The notes: generated from the sequence alone by a model not told the origin. A DNA stretch of 64,000 bases from Phycisphaerae bacterium (GCA_014192545.1 BJHL01000002.1:665848-729847); one strand, 5' to 3'; shown: positions 33,866 to 44,671, numbered from the stretch's first letter. Translations and numbers: made by a program.

Positions 33866-36800
33866 TCAGACGCGCGCTGGCCGCATGACAGGCTCGACGA
33901 TCGAGTTCGCCTGGGCCATCGCGGCGTAGTCCTGCATCGCCGCCACGCCCCAGCCGCGTTCGCGGATGGCTTCGATCGCTCTTGCCGCAGCGACAGCAGC
34001 AGTTGCGGTTGAGATCAGCGGGATGTTGAGCCGAACGCTGGTAGCGCGGATGCGGCCTTCGTCGGTCTGCCATCCCGTGCGCGTGGGCGTATTGATGATC
34101 ATGCTGATTTGGCTGTTGTGCATGAGGTCGAGCACGTTGGGACGCGCACCGGCCGCGATCTTCTGCAAGAGCGAGACGGGCACGCCGTTGTCGATAAGGT
34201 ACCCGCCCGTGCCGCTCGTCGCGTAGATCGTGAAGCCCTGCTTGTGCAGCGTGCGAACAGCCTCGAGCGCGGTGGCGCGGTCTTGCTCGCGCACGCTGAC
34301 GAAAACGCCGCCCTTTTTCGGATCGGTCGGCAGCGGGTTGTTCGCGGCCATTTGGCTCTTGGCGAAAGCAACGGGCAGATCGCGGTCGATGCCCATGACT
34401 TCACCCGTGCTGCGCATCTCGGGCCCAAGTACCACGTCGACGCCTGGGAACTTGCTGAAGGGGAAGACACTTTCTTTGATGGCGTAGTAGCTTTGCGGCT
34501 TGAAACTACCAAGTTTGCTCGCAGGCAGCAATTCAGGCAGCTTCTTGCCCATCATCGCTTTCGCCGCGATTGCTGGCCAGGGCGTGTGCGTGGCCTTGCC
34601 GACGAACGGCACCGTGCGTGACGCACGCGGATTGACTTCAAGCACGAAGATGTCATCGCCCTTGACTGCGAGTTGCAGATTCATGAGCCCGCAGACGCGC
34701 AGCTCTTTGGCCATTGCTTTGCCAAGTTCTTCAACGCGGGCGAGGATTGCGGGCGAGAGTGATGCGGGCGGGAGCGAACAGGCGCTGTCGCCACTGTGGA
34801 TACCGGCTTGCTCGATTTGTTCCATGATGCCGGCGATGACGGCGGTGCCTTCAGTCGCGCGGCCGTCGGAAGCGCTTGCGTTACTGAAATCAGCGACGAC
34901 GTCAACATCAAGCTCGGTTGCACCGTCGAGGAACTTATCGATGAGCACCGGCGCGTCGTCGAGACCTGCTGCGACAAGGGCTGTGGTCATGAAGTGTCGC
35001 AGCGCGGCTTCATCGCTCACGATTTCCATGCCGCGTCCGCCGAGGACGTAGCTGGGACGAATGAGGACGGGATAGCCGATGCGTTTGGCTTCGCTCACCG
35101 CTTCGTCGAGATTCTGCGCGATGCCAGCGGCGGGGCGTTGAAGCTTGAGCTTCGTCAGCACTTCGTCAAATCGCTTGCGGTCCTCGGCACGGTCGATGGA
35201 GTCGACGGAAGTGCCGATGATGGGCGCACCGGCGGATTGCAAGCCGTGAGCGAGATTGAGCGGGGTTTGGCCGCCGAATTGGACGATGACGCCGTGGACG
35301 AGATTGCCTTCGGTGGCGCGCCCCTCCGGGGCGGGTGCATTCCCGTGAGCGTGCGATGCTGGCATACTGCCGCCCCGGAGGGGCGGCCCACCCAGCGGCG
35401 CACCGTTCAGCCGCTCCACGATGTTCAACGTGTCCTCAAGCGTGAGCGGCTCAAAGAACAGCAGATCGCTCGTGTCGTAGTCCGTGCTGACCGTCTCCGG
35501 ATTGGAGTTGATCATCACACTTTCAAAGCCCAGTTCCTTCGCCGCAAACGCCGCGTGCACGCAGCAGTAGTCAAACTCGATGCCTTGGCCGATGCGATTG
35601 GGGCCGCCGCCGATGATGATGACTTTGGGCTTTGAAGTGATGCGGACTTCGTCGGCGGGAGAAGTACCGGAGTGCCGAAGTACCGAAGTACGGGAGGAAG
35701 AAGACGCATTGCCTTCGGTACTGCGGTACTGCGGTACTGCGGTACTTTGCCTCTCATACGTGCTGTAGTAATACGGCGTGACAGCCTCAAACTCAGCGGC
35801 ACAGGTGTCAACGAGTTTGTAGACAGGTTCAATACCCAGCTTCTTGCGATGACTACGCACTGCGAGGATGTTGGGCGTGCTGATGCTGCCGAGATAAAGG
35901 TTGGCGAGCTGCGCGTCGCTGTAACCAAGCTGCTTGGCCTCGAGCAGAACTTCCTGAGGTACGTCTTCAAGTTTGCGATAGCCGGCGAGCACATCTTCGA
36001 ACTCGACGAGTTGCTTGATCTGGTCGAGGAAGAAGTGGTCGTACTTGCAAAGCTGATGAACGCGCTCGATGCTCCAGCCCATTTTGAAGGCGTATCGCAC
36101 GTAGTACAGTCGGCCTTGGCTGGGCACGCTCAGCTTGCGAGAGAGCTTCTCGACATCGATGGGCCACTCGATAGCCTGGCCGTCGGCGGTGCGCAAACCA
36201 GTGTCCGTCGCTTCCAGCACGAGTTGCTGCAACTCAACCGCGCGAGCGGCGAAGAGCCACTTGTCGTTGCGATCAAGCCCTAAGCCAAATCGCTTGACTT
36301 CCATCGAGCGGATGACTTTCTGCAGCGCCTCTTTGAATGTCCGGCCGATGGCCATAGCTTCGCCGACGCTCTTCATTTGCGTGGTCAGCGTTTCATCAGC
36401 CTCGGGAAATTTCTCGAACGTCCACCGCGGCATCTTCACCACGCAGTAGTCAATTGCGGGCTCGAAGCATGCACTCGTTGTGCCTGTGATGTCGTTCTTG
36501 AGTTCATCAAGCGTGTAGCCAACGGCGAGCCGTGCTGCGATTTTCGCTATGGGGAAGCCCGTCGCTTTACTTGCGAGCGCACTGCTCCGCGAAACACGCG
36601 GGTTCATCTCGACCACGACCATCTCGAAGGGCTTAGTGCCGTCGGCGTTGGGTTTTGGATTGGGATTGACCGCGAACTGCACGTTGCTGCCGCCGGTTTC
36701 AACACCCACGGCACGCATGATGGCGATAGCCGCATCGCGCATCGCCTGATATTCCTTGTCGGTGAGTGTGAGAATGGGCGCGACGGTGATGCTGTCGCCC

Positions 36801-37546
36801 GTGTGTACGCCCATGGCGTCGATGTTCTCGATGCCGCAGACGATAATGCAGTTGTCTTTCTTGTCGCGAACGACTTCGAGCTCGAACTCTTTCCAGCCGA
36901 TCACGCTTTGGTCAATCTGCACCTGCGTAATCATGCTGGCAGAGAGACCTCTCGCGACGATATCGCGGAATTCTTCGAGGTTGTAGGCGATGCCGCCGCC
37001 TGTGCCACCAAGTGTGAAAGCGGGCCGAATGATCGCGGGAAGCCCGATTTCCTTGAGGAACACTTCCGCGTCGGCCAGCGTGTTCACGGTCTTGGCTTTG
37101 GGCAGCTTCAGGCCGATCTTCTCGCAGATGTCTTTGAAAATCTGCCGATCTTCAGCCCGGTGAATGACTTCACGATTTGCACCGATCATCTCAATGCCAA
37201 ACTCGGTCAGCGTGCCGTTATCCCAAAGGGCACACGCACAGTTGAGCGCGGTTTGTCCGCCCAGCGTGGGCAGAATCGCGTCGATGCGCGGGCCGCGCTT
37301 GTTTTCGAGTTCGATGATTTTCCGCACGCACTCGGGCGAAATAGGCTCGATATAGGTCCGATCGCTGAACTGCGGATCGGTCATGATCGTGGCAGGGTTG
37401 CTGTTCACGAGGACGATGTGGTAACCTTCGCTCTTGAGCGTTTTACACGCCTGCGTGCCGGAATAGTCAAATTCGCACCCCTGACCAATCACAATCGGAC
37501 CCGAACCCAGAACGAGGATGGTCTTGATGTCGGTGCGTTTAGGCAT
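33866..37546 (-). CDS. carB: carbamoyl-phosphate synthase large subunit with in-frame inserts
   Basis: The enzyme makes carbamoyl phosphate from bicarbonate, ATP and ammonia delivered by CarA, for arginine and pyrimidine synthesis. The start ATG 37546 gives [17 protein letters not shown], the family N-terminus. Both ATP-grasp halves are complete ([41 protein letters not shown]; then [50 protein letters not shown]) plus the C-terminal MGS-like domain. The length of 1226 residues exceeds the usual 1070 or so. Part of the excess is three Ser/Gly/Ala/Pro-rich inserts near residues 600-628, 719-745 and 888-900, two of which are DNA inverted repeats (listed separately). They sit in the linker or in surface loops, so activity is probably kept. 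carA is not in the window. Confidence 0.96.
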   Translation of the reverse strand: MPKRTDIKTILVLGSGPIVIGQGCEFDYSGTQACKTLKSEGYHIVLVNSNPATIMTDPQFSDRTYIEPISPECVRKIIELENKRGPRIDAILPTLGGQTALNCACALWDNGTLTEFGIEMIGANREVIHRAEDRQIFKDICEKIGLKLPKAKTVNTLADAEVFLKEIGLPAIIRPAFTLGGTGGGIAYNLEEFRDIVARGLSASMITQVQIDQSVIGWKEFELEVVRDKKDNCIIVCGIENIDAMGVHTGDSITVAPILTLTDKEYQAMRDAAIAIMRAVGVETGGSNVQFAVNPNPKPNADGTKPFEMVVVEMNPRVSRSSALASKATGFPIAKIAARLAVGYTLDELKNDITGTTSACFEPAIDYCVVKMPRWTFEKFPEADETLTTQMKSVGEAMAIGRTFKEALQKVIRSMEVKRFGLGLDRNDKWLFAARAVELQQLVLEATDTGLRTADGQAIEWPIDVEKLSRKLSVPSQGRLYYVRYAFKMGWSIERVHQLCKYDHFFLDQIKQLVEFEDVLAGYRKLEDVPQEVLLEAKQLGYSDAQLANLYLGSISTPNILAVRSHRKKLGIEPVYKLVDTCAAEFEAVTPYYYSTYERQSTAVPQYRSTEGNASSSSRTSVLRHSGTSPADEVRITSKPKVIIIGGGPNRIGQGIEFDYCCVHAAFAAKELGFESVMINSNPETVSTDYDTSDLLFFEPLTLEDTLNIVERLNGAPLGGPPLRGGSMPASHAHGNAPAPEGRATEGNLVHGVIVQFGGQTPLNLAHGLQSAGAPIIGTSVDSIDRAEDRKRFDEVLTKLKLQRPAAGIAQNLDEAVSEAKRIGYPVLIRPSYVLGGRGMEIVSDEAALRHFMTTALVAAGLDDAPVLIDKFLDGATELDVDVVADFSNASASDGRATEGTAVIAGIMEQIEQAGIHSGDSACSLPPASLSPAILARVEELGKAMAKELRVCGLMNLQLAVKGDDIFVLEVNPRASRTVPFVGKATHTPWPAIAAKAMMGKKLPELLPASKLGSFKPQSYYAIKESVFPFSKFPGVDVVLGPEMRSTGEVMGIDRDLPVAFAKSQMAANNPLPTDPKKGGVFVSVREQDRATALEAVRTLHKQGFTIYATSGTGGYLIDNGVPVSLLQKIAAGARPNVLDLMHNSQISMIINTPTRTGWQTDEGRIRATSVRLNIPLISTATAAVAAARAIEAIRERGWGVAAMQDYAAMAQANSIVEPVMRPARV
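34848..34884. repeat. short insert 3 in carB, resembling half of insert 2
   Basis: The + strand TGCCTTCAGTCGCGCGG resembles TGCCTTCGGTGGCGCGC of insert 2, and the two continue with about three bases in four alike for some 30 bp. In the protein it gives [14 protein letters not shown] against [13 protein letters not shown] in insert 2. E. coli CarB has a direct DGEMVLIGG turn here, so about 12 residues are extra. Confidence 0.6.
35314..35390. repeat. inverted-repeat insert 2 in carB (translated)
   Basis: GCCCCTCCGGGGCGG (35320-35334) is a perfect inverted match of CCGCCCCGGAGGGGC (35370-35384), 35 bp apart. The arms extend imperfectly to 35314 and 35390. The reading frame is kept through the whole element, adding about 33 residues ([13 protein letters not shown] to APEGRATEG) where E. 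coli CarB passes straight from VRIEKPK to GVIVQYGG. Confidence 0.9.
35663..35747. repeat. octamer palindromic array, insert 1 in carB (translated)
   Basis: The left arm is four 8-bp units of the form AGTACCGN (35663-35694, with AGTGCCGA and AGTACGGG as variants). The right arm is four inverted units CGGTACTG/T (35716-35747). The spacer is 21 bp. It is read in frame as part of the linker between the two synthetase halves of CarB. Confidence 0.9.
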
Positions 37547-37663
37547 GGCGGGGCAATTCTCCGTCGTGCGCGTTGTGCGAAGCCTCACCTCCGGTGAAGT
37601 GCGCGCAAACTGCAAGGAATATAGACTATTCGCCGCGAAAGTCCAGCGGCGAAGCCAATCGAT

Positions 37664-38860
37664 TTACGTTGTGCTGCGAACACGCCGGGTGATGATACCG
37701 ACGACTTCGCGGTCGAAACGAAGCACGAACAGCGTCAGGATCGGTCCATTGCCGGGTTTGGAGAGTTCTCGCTGCACGCTGTCAGGATCAACCTGTTTGT
37801 CGCGCGTTTTGACCTCGACGATGCCTGCACCCAAGTTCTTGAGTTTGTCCTTGGCTCGCGGAAGCTTCCAAGGGAAGTGATCGAGGACCTCGAAGCTCGT
37901 GAGGAACGGATCGTCGATGGCGTCGTCACTGGTGAGCAGTCCCAATGCTGGGTGCAGCATCGGGGCTGCGGTTCGGGAACACATCGTTGTGAGCAAACCC
38001 ACTCGCTCCACGCTGGGGTCAAGTTCGTGGATGTAACGCTGCATAGGACCCACCGGCGGGGCATTGACGTCTGCTGAACCCTGCAGCATCGCTGTTGGTT
38101 CACTGCGTGAAACGATCGTAGCGGTTCGACTTGCATCACCGTCACTCAACGCGCCCATCCACAAGACAGCTTGCACGAGCCGACCTTCATCGGAGATGAT
38201 CTCCAACTCGCCGTGCAATCCATGCTGCGAGAGTTCGCTCGCGTCAACGCCAGGCTGGAGTTTGATCGCGCCATTGCGACGCTTGCGAGCAATTGACTCA
38301 AGCACGGAAACAGGCGGCTGGAGCGACTCGAGATCGAAAAGACGTTTGCTGCTGCTACGGCGCGCTGGGTCAATATGAAACGCCCCCGCTGGCAACTCGG
38401 CAAGCACATCGCAGGCTCGCGATTCGCAGTTCGCGTTGATGCCAGCCATCCAAGCGCGCGTTTCATCGCTATCAACCGCGACCACCTTCAAGCCGGCTTC
38501 ACGCAGGCACATCGTGTCGCCGCCAATGCCGCAGCACAGGTCGAGTATCAGTTCATTTGGCAAACGCTTCGCGAATCGAGCCGCTTTATGCAGGCCGACG
38601 CGGCTACCTGTTGACATTTCAGCACCCGCCGGATCGGCCACAAGCGTTTGCCAGCGACTTGAAAACTTGGACTGAAGCTTGTTGCGAGCCTTCTGCAATT
38701 GCAACGCCGCATGCACCAGCGGCATGTCCCACTTCGCTCGCAGACGCATCACCTCAGCGACATCGCCCGCGTCGATACTCGCGGCCTTGACACGCAGCGA
38801 CTCGCATTGATCGCTCATGAGTGTTTGCCAGGCGTCAAGATCGAGTTGTTGTTCAGTCAT
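37664..38860 (-). CDS. class I SAM methyltransferase with C-terminal THUMP-like domain
   Basis: The 398-residue protein has an N-terminal helical region (ALQLQKARNKLQSKFS), then a Rossmann methyltransferase core with LILDLCCGIGGDTMCLREAG (about 104-123), VVAVDSDETRAWM and AFHIDPARRSSSKR. The C-terminal part (SFEVLDHFPWKLPRAKDKLK, NLGAGIVEVKTRDKQVDPD) matches the THUMP-like domain that ends this family. The pattern DPARR is common in these proteins. A nucleic-acid substrate is likely but not proven. It is the last gene of the galE-led operon, 18 bp after the DUF255 gene. Confidence 0.85.
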   Translation of the reverse strand: MTEQQLDLDAWQTLMSDQCESLRVKAASIDAGDVAEVMRLRAKWDMPLVHAALQLQKARNKLQSKFSSRWQTLVADPAGAEMSTGSRVGLHKAARFAKRLPNELILDLCCGIGGDTMCLREAGLKVVAVDSDETRAWMAGINANCESRACDVLAELPAGAFHIDPARRSSSKRLFDLESLQPPVSVLESIARKRRNGAIKLQPGVDASELSQHGLHGELEIISDEGRLVQAVLWMGALSDGDASRTATIVSRSEPTAMLQGSADVNAPPVGPMQRYIHELDPSVERVGLLTTMCSRTAAPMLHPALGLLTSDDAIDDPFLTSFEVLDHFPWKLPRAKDKLKNLGAGIVEVKTRDKQVDPDSVQRELSKPGNGPILTLFVLRFDREVVGIITRRVRSTT

Positions 38861-38878
38861 TTGATTGCACGCTAGCTC

Positions 38879-41155
38879 TCATGCGCGATCAAGGCTTATG
38901 TCAAGTTCGACGGTTGTGGGCGCGAAGCAAGCGGTGTCGCTGCAGACTTGATATCGCACATACACAATTGGTGTTCCCTTCCACTCACCTGTTCGTTCAA
39001 GCACGACAGGAACTTCGAAATCACCATCATACACCTCGACGCGATCCTCCCCCATCTCAAGCGTACGAGGCTGCGGGTAATCGGCGTGCGCGACGATGCC
39101 GCGGCCGTTCATCACATCGATGCGAAACGGGATCACACCGTCAGTCGCGGTCGCGCTCATCACGTGATACCCCGGCTCAATCGCGACTCGCACGCGGAAG
39201 ACGGCAGGCGTATCGGCATCGATCGTGATGCAATCAATATGCGAAAAGACCTGCACGGCGTCTTGCGGAGCTTGGCCCACTGCGGGCTGCACAGACACGT
39301 CGGCAGCCGGCAGCAGGTCACGAAGCGTACTGGCTGCGGGAGGACATGTTCGATAGATGCGGAGAAGCGCACGAACGCTGTTGATGGCCCCGACCGGGCT
39401 TGCTGCAATCGCGCCACTCTGATGAGCAATTGTCATCGCGGCATCTCTCGCAAAGCGATCGTTTCGTGTTGCTTGCCAGAGCGAGACCATCGCGTGCAGC
39501 ATCATCGAAAAGCCGCTGGGTAATGCGCCATCATGGGTGCTGCGTGCTCGCACGAACAAATCGCTCTGATTCGCACGCGTGTCGTAGAACGCACCAGATT
39601 TGTCATCGAAGAAGGCGTTGCGAGCTTCGTCGTACAGCGCAATCGCCTTCGCGAGCGAGGCGGCGTTTGTCTGCTCAACTTCGTGCTCAGGCACCAGAGC
39701 GTTGATGACAGCCGCGTAGTCTTCAAGCATCGCGGCGGTGTGCACCATATCACCGCGCCAGGTTCGCTGTAGTTGCTTGCCGGCAGGCATCATCGTGGCC
39801 AGCAAGTTGGCAAGTTGCATCGGCGGTTTGCCGGTTGCGACCGCGACAGCACTTGCCATCATGCCGCTCCAACTTGCGAGCGTTTTGTCATCAACGCGTG
39901 GCTGCTTGCGTTTGCTGCGATGTGCCAGCATTGCATCGCAAACACGATCGAGTTGCGAGAAGAACTCGTCGAGCGTTTGGCCCATCTCAGAAGCAATGAC
40001 GCTGGGGTGCTGCTTCATCTGCAGCACCCAGCGTCCGGGCTCAGACTTGTGATGCGGATCGAAGAAGTTCGGCTCGCCGCTCACGCCAAACACGGTTGCA
40101 GCAAACTCCACATCGGCTGCGCTGACCGATTCCCGCAACTCGTCAGGCGTCCAGAGGTAGTTGAGCCCTTCCTTGCAATCCACTTCGGCATCTTCCGCTG
40201 AAAAATAACGGGAGCCATCGCCAGCGACAATGACATTGCTGTGTCGCATGATCCGCTGCGCGACTCGTGCGTAGAACGCATCATCAAACACCCGCGTTGC
40301 ACGAGCGTACACACTCAGCAATTGTGCGTTGTCATACAACATCTTCTCAAAGTGCGGCACCGTCCATGTCGCATCGACGCTATAACGATGAAACCCGCCA
40401 GCGAGATGGTCGTGAATGCCTCCCATCGCCATCTTGTCAAGCGTCACGCGTATCGCGCGATCTACCGCTGTTCGAGAATCCCCTTGCAGCACTTCGCGTA
40501 CATCAAGCAAGAACTTGATAAACACAGGTTGCGGAAACTTGGGCGCAACTCCAAAGCCGCCATGCACGTTGTCGAACATGCGGAGAAGTTTCTCTACACA
40601 CTCTTCGATGGTGTCAAGCCCAAGATGCGCCCGCGGTTGCTCTGCAGCAACATGCTCAGCAACCGCAGCCGCAAGCTGCGCCGCTTGGCCACGCACATCT
40701 TCACGCTTGTTGCGATACGCATCTGCCATACCCGCCAACACCTGCGAGAATGTGGGCATGCCACGGTACTTGGGTTCATGCGAGTAATACGTGCCGCAGA
40801 AAAATGGCCGCAGCGTATCTGGTTCAAGAAACACGCTCATGGGCCAGCCGCCGTGACCGGTCATCATCACTGTGGCAGCCATGTACAACTCATCAACGTC
40901 AGGCCGCTCTTCGCGATCGAGCTTGATGCACACAAAATTCGCGTTCATCTGCCTTGCGGTCGCTTCGTTCTCGAAGCTCTCACGCTCCATCACATGGCAC
41001 CAATAGCACGTGCTATAGCCGATACTCAGAAAAAGAGGCACGTTCCGCTGTCTCGCAAGCGCGAACGCCTCCTCGCCCCAGGGATGCCAATCAACCGGAT
41101 TGTGCGCGTGTTGCAGCAGGTATGGACTTGATGATGTTGCGAGTCGGTTTGGCAT
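38879..41155 (-). CDS. DUF255/YyaL-type thioredoxin-domain protein with C-terminal DsbD-N-like domain
   Basis: The product has 758 residues. Residues 1-165 are the DUF255 thioredoxin-like domain ([58 protein letters not shown]). Residues about 200-600 form the six-hairpin-like toroid typical of YyaL/SSP411 proteins ([33 protein letters not shown]). The last 150 residues are extra: [18 protein letters not shown] and [20 protein letters not shown] match the N-terminal domain of DsbD with its Cys pair. No signal peptide is visible, so the location of this redox domain is puzzling. It follows the unknown gene 41165 by 9 bp. Confidence 0.85.
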   Translation of the reverse strand: MPNRLATSSSPYLLQHAHNPVDWHPWGEEAFALARQRNVPLFLSIGYSTCYWCHVMERESFENEATARQMNANFVCIKLDREERPDVDELYMAATVMMTGHGGWPMSVFLEPDTLRPFFCGTYYSHEPKYRGMPTFSQVLAGMADAYRNKREDVRGQAAQLAAAVAEHVAAEQPRAHLGLDTIEECVEKLLRMFDNVHGGFGVAPKFPQPVFIKFLLDVREVLQGDSRTAVDRAIRVTLDKMAMGGIHDHLAGGFHRYSVDATWTVPHFEKMLYDNAQLLSVYARATRVFDDAFYARVAQRIMRHSNVIVAGDGSRYFSAEDAEVDCKEGLNYLWTPDELRESVSAADVEFAATVFGVSGEPNFFDPHHKSEPGRWVLQMKQHPSVIASEMGQTLDEFFSQLDRVCDAMLAHRSKRKQPRVDDKTLASWSGMMASAVAVATGKPPMQLANLLATMMPAGKQLQRTWRGDMVHTAAMLEDYAAVINALVPEHEVEQTNAASLAKAIALYDEARNAFFDDKSGAFYDTRANQSDLFVRARSTHDGALPSGFSMMLHAMVSLWQATRNDRFARDAAMTIAHQSGAIAASPVGAINSVRALLRIYRTCPPAASTLRDLLPAADVSVQPAVGQAPQDAVQVFSHIDCITIDADTPAVFRVRVAIEPGYHVMSATATDGVIPFRIDVMNGRGIVAHADYPQPRTLEMGEDRVEVYDGDFEVPVVLERTGEWKGTPIVYVRYQVCSDTACFAPTTVELDISLDRA

Positions 41156-41164
41156 AGAAGTAGA

Positions 41165-42205
41165 TCAGTATCTCGGCGATCGCAGATTCGCTGCACGCAC
41201 AGCTTGCCCCATTGGTTTGACGAGCAAACTCACAAAGTGACGGCCGGAAACACCGTCATGCAGCGCGGGCAACTGCTCGGTTGCGATAGCATTGGTATCC
41301 GCCGCGAGAGGAACCTTCGCGTTGCCCGCAGCGGCGAAAGCGTTCACACTGCTCGTGAGTGCCGCGTCCCAAGGTAAACGCACGACAGAAATCGTGACAA
41401 ACCCCTCAATGAGCCGAACATCGTCGTTGTCGCTGTCATCGCGAAGATTCTCGATGCCCGCAGCATACTGCTCCTGCAACTGCGCGCTGGCATCGTGCAT
41501 GTCCGCGAAATCATCGCGCGAGACGAGCGGACCATCACTGTTCCGCGGATCTGTCGCACCCTTCGCAATACTCGCCAGCACTTCTCGCAGGGCTGCGAGC
41601 TCCCGCGAAAGCTCCGCGCGGTAGTGCAGCAATCGATCTGCACTTGCTTGCACGAACACCGGCATGGCGAAGCTACAAAGCGATTCAGCAAGTTTGAGTT
41701 CGGCCTGCTGCGCAAGACTTTGTGGTCGACTTCGCGCCACGAGCAAGTTCATGCGCGTTGCAAAGCGATCAAGCCCCGCAACCACTGGCAACGAAATCCC
41801 AGGATCAGGCCCACCCTTGAGCAGATCTGCCGCAACCGCATGCAAGTAGCTCGCCGGGTCAGCAAACGTGTCGTGTTTTAGAAATGGCCGCAGCGCCAGG
41901 AGCTTTGCTTCATGTTCAATGTGCTCAGTCACCGCCCACATGTCGTCCACGGCGGTTTGCCCGCGATGACTCGCGAGCAGCACGTTGTCGTCCCACAAAC
42001 GCGTACTCCACGCCCAACTCTCCACAAACTTGCGATAGCTTGGAATGGCCTTGGCAATCTGCGTCGCGGAAAACCCAGCAAGTCCACCCGCGTCGTCAGT
42101 TGGCGTTGGAATCATCGTCACCACGCGCCGCGCAAGTGCAAGCGAAAGCATCGCGGCGGGCTCGCGCGATGTCAGGTGATAGGGGCTCAGAGCAAGATCA
42201 ATCAT
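41165..42205 (-). CDS. conserved hypothetical protein, mainly helical
   Basis: The protein has 346 residues and no similarity I can name. It lacks a signal peptide and membrane segments. The N-terminal part includes LSPYHLTSREPAAMLSLALA and SYRKFVESWAWSTRLWDD; the centre is predicted helical (LAQQAELKLAESLCSFAMP, YRAELSRELAALREVLASI); the end carries LIEGFVTISVVRLPW. It sits tightly between the esterase gene (16 bp) and the DUF255 gene (9 bp), so it probably works with one of them. The N-terminal PYHLTSRE phrase recalls planctomycete-only proteins, but I cannot confirm that. Confidence 0.65.
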   Translation of the reverse strand: MIDLALSPYHLTSREPAAMLSLALARRVVTMIPTPTDDAGGLAGFSATQIAKAIPSYRKFVESWAWSTRLWDDNVLLASHRGQTAVDDMWAVTEHIEHEAKLLALRPFLKHDTFADPASYLHAVAADLLKGGPDPGISLPVVAGLDRFATRMNLLVARSRPQSLAQQAELKLAESLCSFAMPVFVQASADRLLHYRAELSRELAALREVLASIAKGATDPRNSDGPLVSRDDFADMHDASAQLQEQYAAGIENLRDDSDNDDVRLIEGFVTISVVRLPWDAALTSSVNAFAAAGNAKVPLAADTNAIATEQLPALHDGVSGRHFVSLLVKPMGQAVRAANLRSPRY

Positions 42206-42221
42206 CTTCGTTTCAAGGTTT

Positions 42222-43580
42222 TCACTTTACCGGCACGTGCTTGTCAATCCAATCAAGTATTCGCGGAAACTGCATGGGCAACGCCGCGAAGAGCGCCTCG
42301 TGGCCACCGGGCAACAGTTCACGCTCGGGCTTCGATTCGGCAGTACTCAAGCGTTCAAACAGCGTATCACCGAGCGGGCTTGGCACGGCAAGGTCCTGCG
42401 TTGCCTGCAAAATCAGGACCGGTTTGCCATGCAAGGCCTTCGCTGTGTGGTAGCTGTCGAGCGAGGCTTGCCGCAGGTACGCATCTTCAAGCGTGCGGAG
42501 TTGCTGCGTCGTCGGCTCTTGCGTCCATGTGATGTCGGTCAGGCCCATCCAGTCGTTGTAGTTGCTCGTAATGCCCATGAGCCAGTAGTGGCAGCCGCCA
42601 CCCACGATCACGCTCGCGAAATATCGATCCGGCTCTCTCGCGACCACCGTCGTCAACGTCAATGCACCAGCCGATGATCCCAGTATCACGCGCGGCTTTG
42701 CAGCCAGATGCGGCCGAAGCTCTTCAAGTTTGCTGGTTGCGGCCTGCACTGCAAATGCGATTTCCGCAACGCCATTGTTCGAGCGTTCTGCGATCGTCGC
42801 CGCTTCTTCTTCTGGCTTCGACGGATCCACCGTGGCAATCAGCGTCTGCGTGAATCGCGATGGCTGCGCGACCATTCGAAGAACGGTCCAGCCGCGATCG
42901 GTCAGCCGGCGTTGGAGGGCAACCAGCGTGCCCTCGGGCGTTCCCAGCAGCCCGGGCATCACGACGGCAACTCCCCGCGAGTTGGCGACATCGGCTGCGT
43001 CAAACACCGTAAACCATGTTGAAGTCAGTTCGAGTGATTTCGGCGAGTCTGTCTTCGATGACTGCGCAGCAACTTCACGTGCACTCACGAACCGCATCGT
43101 AATGGTCGCGCTGTTTGTCTCGTTTCGCGGAAGCGTCTCGCCTTCGGCAGCCGCTTCGCTCCGAACCACAAATCCGCCCGGGCGAACTGTCGTGACGAGG
43201 TTTCTGTCCTTCGCCGCAGGCACCCCGGCGACAAACTGATCTCGCATCGCTTGTTGCTCGATACGATCTGTTTCCCCACCACTTTGCGACCATTGCCCTT
43301 TGGGCTTGCGACGCACACTTTCCAGCACTTGAATCACGCCGCGTTGCGGGCTTGCGACTTCAAAGCCAAATCGCCCAGGCCACGCTGCTTGGAAGTCAGC
43401 GAAAGGCAACTTCGCATCAGGCGTGCGAAAGCTTGCGAATGCACCTTCAACGGGCGTCCCATCGGCAGGCACTCCGGCGGGCGAAGGGACTGGTTCATCG
43501 GCAACTGCCCGCGCGCACACGACGCCCGCAGACAACGCCGCGACAAGTAAAGTACATTGAACAAACAGGCGCGAGTTCAT
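42222..43580 (-). CDS. exported alpha/beta-hydrolase
   Basis: The start ATG 43580 overlaps the galE stop (ATGA), which fixes it. Residues 1-27 are a signal peptide (FVQCTLLVAALSAGVVCARA). The hydrolase core has GVAVVMPGLLGTPEGTLVAL, the nucleophile elbow RVILGSSAGALTLT, a probable acid in VLILQATQDLAVPSPLGD and the His in LLPGGHEALFAALP. The length is 452 residues because of an N-terminal region of about 200 residues that I do not recognise. It is probably a periplasmic esterase or lipase; the substrate is unknown. It is translationally coupled to galE. Confidence 0.8.
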   Translation of the reverse strand: MNSRLFVQCTLLVAALSAGVVCARAVADEPVPSPAGVPADGTPVEGAFASFRTPDAKLPFADFQAAWPGRFGFEVASPQRGVIQVLESVRRKPKGQWSQSGGETDRIEQQAMRDQFVAGVPAAKDRNLVTTVRPGGFVVRSEAAAEGETLPRNETNSATITMRFVSAREVAAQSSKTDSPKSLELTSTWFTVFDAADVANSRGVAVVMPGLLGTPEGTLVALQRRLTDRGWTVLRMVAQPSRFTQTLIATVDPSKPEEEAATIAERSNNGVAEIAFAVQAATSKLEELRPHLAAKPRVILGSSAGALTLTTVVAREPDRYFASVIVGGGCHYWLMGITSNYNDWMGLTDITWTQEPTTQQLRTLEDAYLRQASLDSYHTAKALHGKPVLILQATQDLAVPSPLGDTLFERLSTAESKPERELLPGGHEALFAALPMQFPRILDWIDKHVPVK

Positions 43581-44635
43581 GACGCGTAGCCTCCCGGATG
43601 CCGACGAACCCACGACCATGCACTCGCGATCATGTCTGGCAATTGTGGTACGCTGGGCTTCCAATCAAGTTCACGCATGATGCATGAAGCATTTGCAACG
43701 GCCCTCGCCGCATCACCAGATCGGCGACCAAGCACACGCGTTGGAATCCCAACGCCCGTCACCTGCTGCACGGCACGAAGCACTTCCAGAACGCTCGCGC
43801 CGCGCCCCGTCCCCACGTTGTACACACGATGTTGTCCCGGCTTGATTACATTCATTACACGCACGTGAGCATCGACGAGATCCTCGACGTGCACGTAGTC
43901 ACGAATCGCGGTTCCATCCGGCGTCGCGTAATCATCGCCCAAAATCGCTACGTGTGAACGCTTACCACTCGCGACTTCAAGAATGATCGGAATCAGATGC
44001 GTCTCCGGCCGATGATCCTCGCCCAGCACACCTGTGCGATCACAACCACACACGTTGAAATATCGCAGTGCCGCACATGCAATCGGGACATCAGATGCAG
44101 CAAGCCGAGCGGCTTCGTCTCGCAGAATCTGCTCGCACATCAGCTTACTTCGTCCATACGCACTGACCGGCGCGAGCACTGTGTCTTCGGCCAAAGGTCT
44201 CTCAGCATCACCTGTATCGCCGTATACCGCACAAGTGCTGCTAAACACAAACCGCGACACGCCCAAACCCGTAATCCGCCTTGCTTCATCGATTGCCGTC
44301 AGCAGTTCAATCAGCCCGGCCACGTTGTTGCGGTAATAGGTCAGCGGACTCTCGACGCTCTCGCCAACATATGCCAGTGCCGCAAAGTGCATCACCACAT
44401 CCACACGATGCTGCATGATCGCTTTTCGCACCAGCGACCGATTAGCGATATCCGCATGCACAAAGTGCATCCGCGTTGCCACCGACTCTTCTTGAGCCAA
44501 TAGTTCCAGCACTTCGCGATGGCCTCGAAAGAGATTATCGACGATAACAACCTCATGCCCGTCGCGCAGCAGCCGCTGCACGGCATGACTGCCGATGTAT
44601 CCAAGACCTCCTGTGACCATCACACTGGTGGGCAT
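43577..44635 (-). CDS. galE: UDP-glucose 4-epimerase
   Basis: The enzyme interconverts UDP-glucose and UDP-galactose with bound NAD. I start at ATG 44635 (MPTSVMVTGGLGYIGSHAV), 21 bp inside a TTG-led frame. The dinucleotide motif is GGLGYIGS, the catalytic set is FSSTCAVYG and SAYGRSKLM (Tyr and Lys), and ALRYFNVCGCD and RDYVHVEDLVDAH are typical of GalE. The product is 352 residues. It leads an operon on this strand (esterase, unknown, DUF255, methyltransferase) and is divergent from the DUF368 gene with 36 bp between starts. Confidence 0.94.
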   Translation of the reverse strand: MPTSVMVTGGLGYIGSHAVQRLLRDGHEVVIVDNLFRGHREVLELLAQEESVATRMHFVHADIANRSLVRKAIMQHRVDVVMHFAALAYVGESVESPLTYYRNNVAGLIELLTAIDEARRITGLGVSRFVFSSTCAVYGDTGDAERPLAEDTVLAPVSAYGRSKLMCEQILRDEAARLAASDVPIACAALRYFNVCGCDRTGVLGEDHRPETHLIPIILEVASGKRSHVAILGDDYATPDGTAIRDYVHVEDLVDAHVRVMNVIKPGQHRVYNVGTGRGASVLEVLRAVQQVTGVGIPTRVLGRRSGDAARAVANASCIMRELDWKPSVPQLPDMIASAWSWVRRHPGGYAS

Positions 44636-44671
44636 CCTAATAGCGTAAGACAGCAAAGTGACAGACCGACC

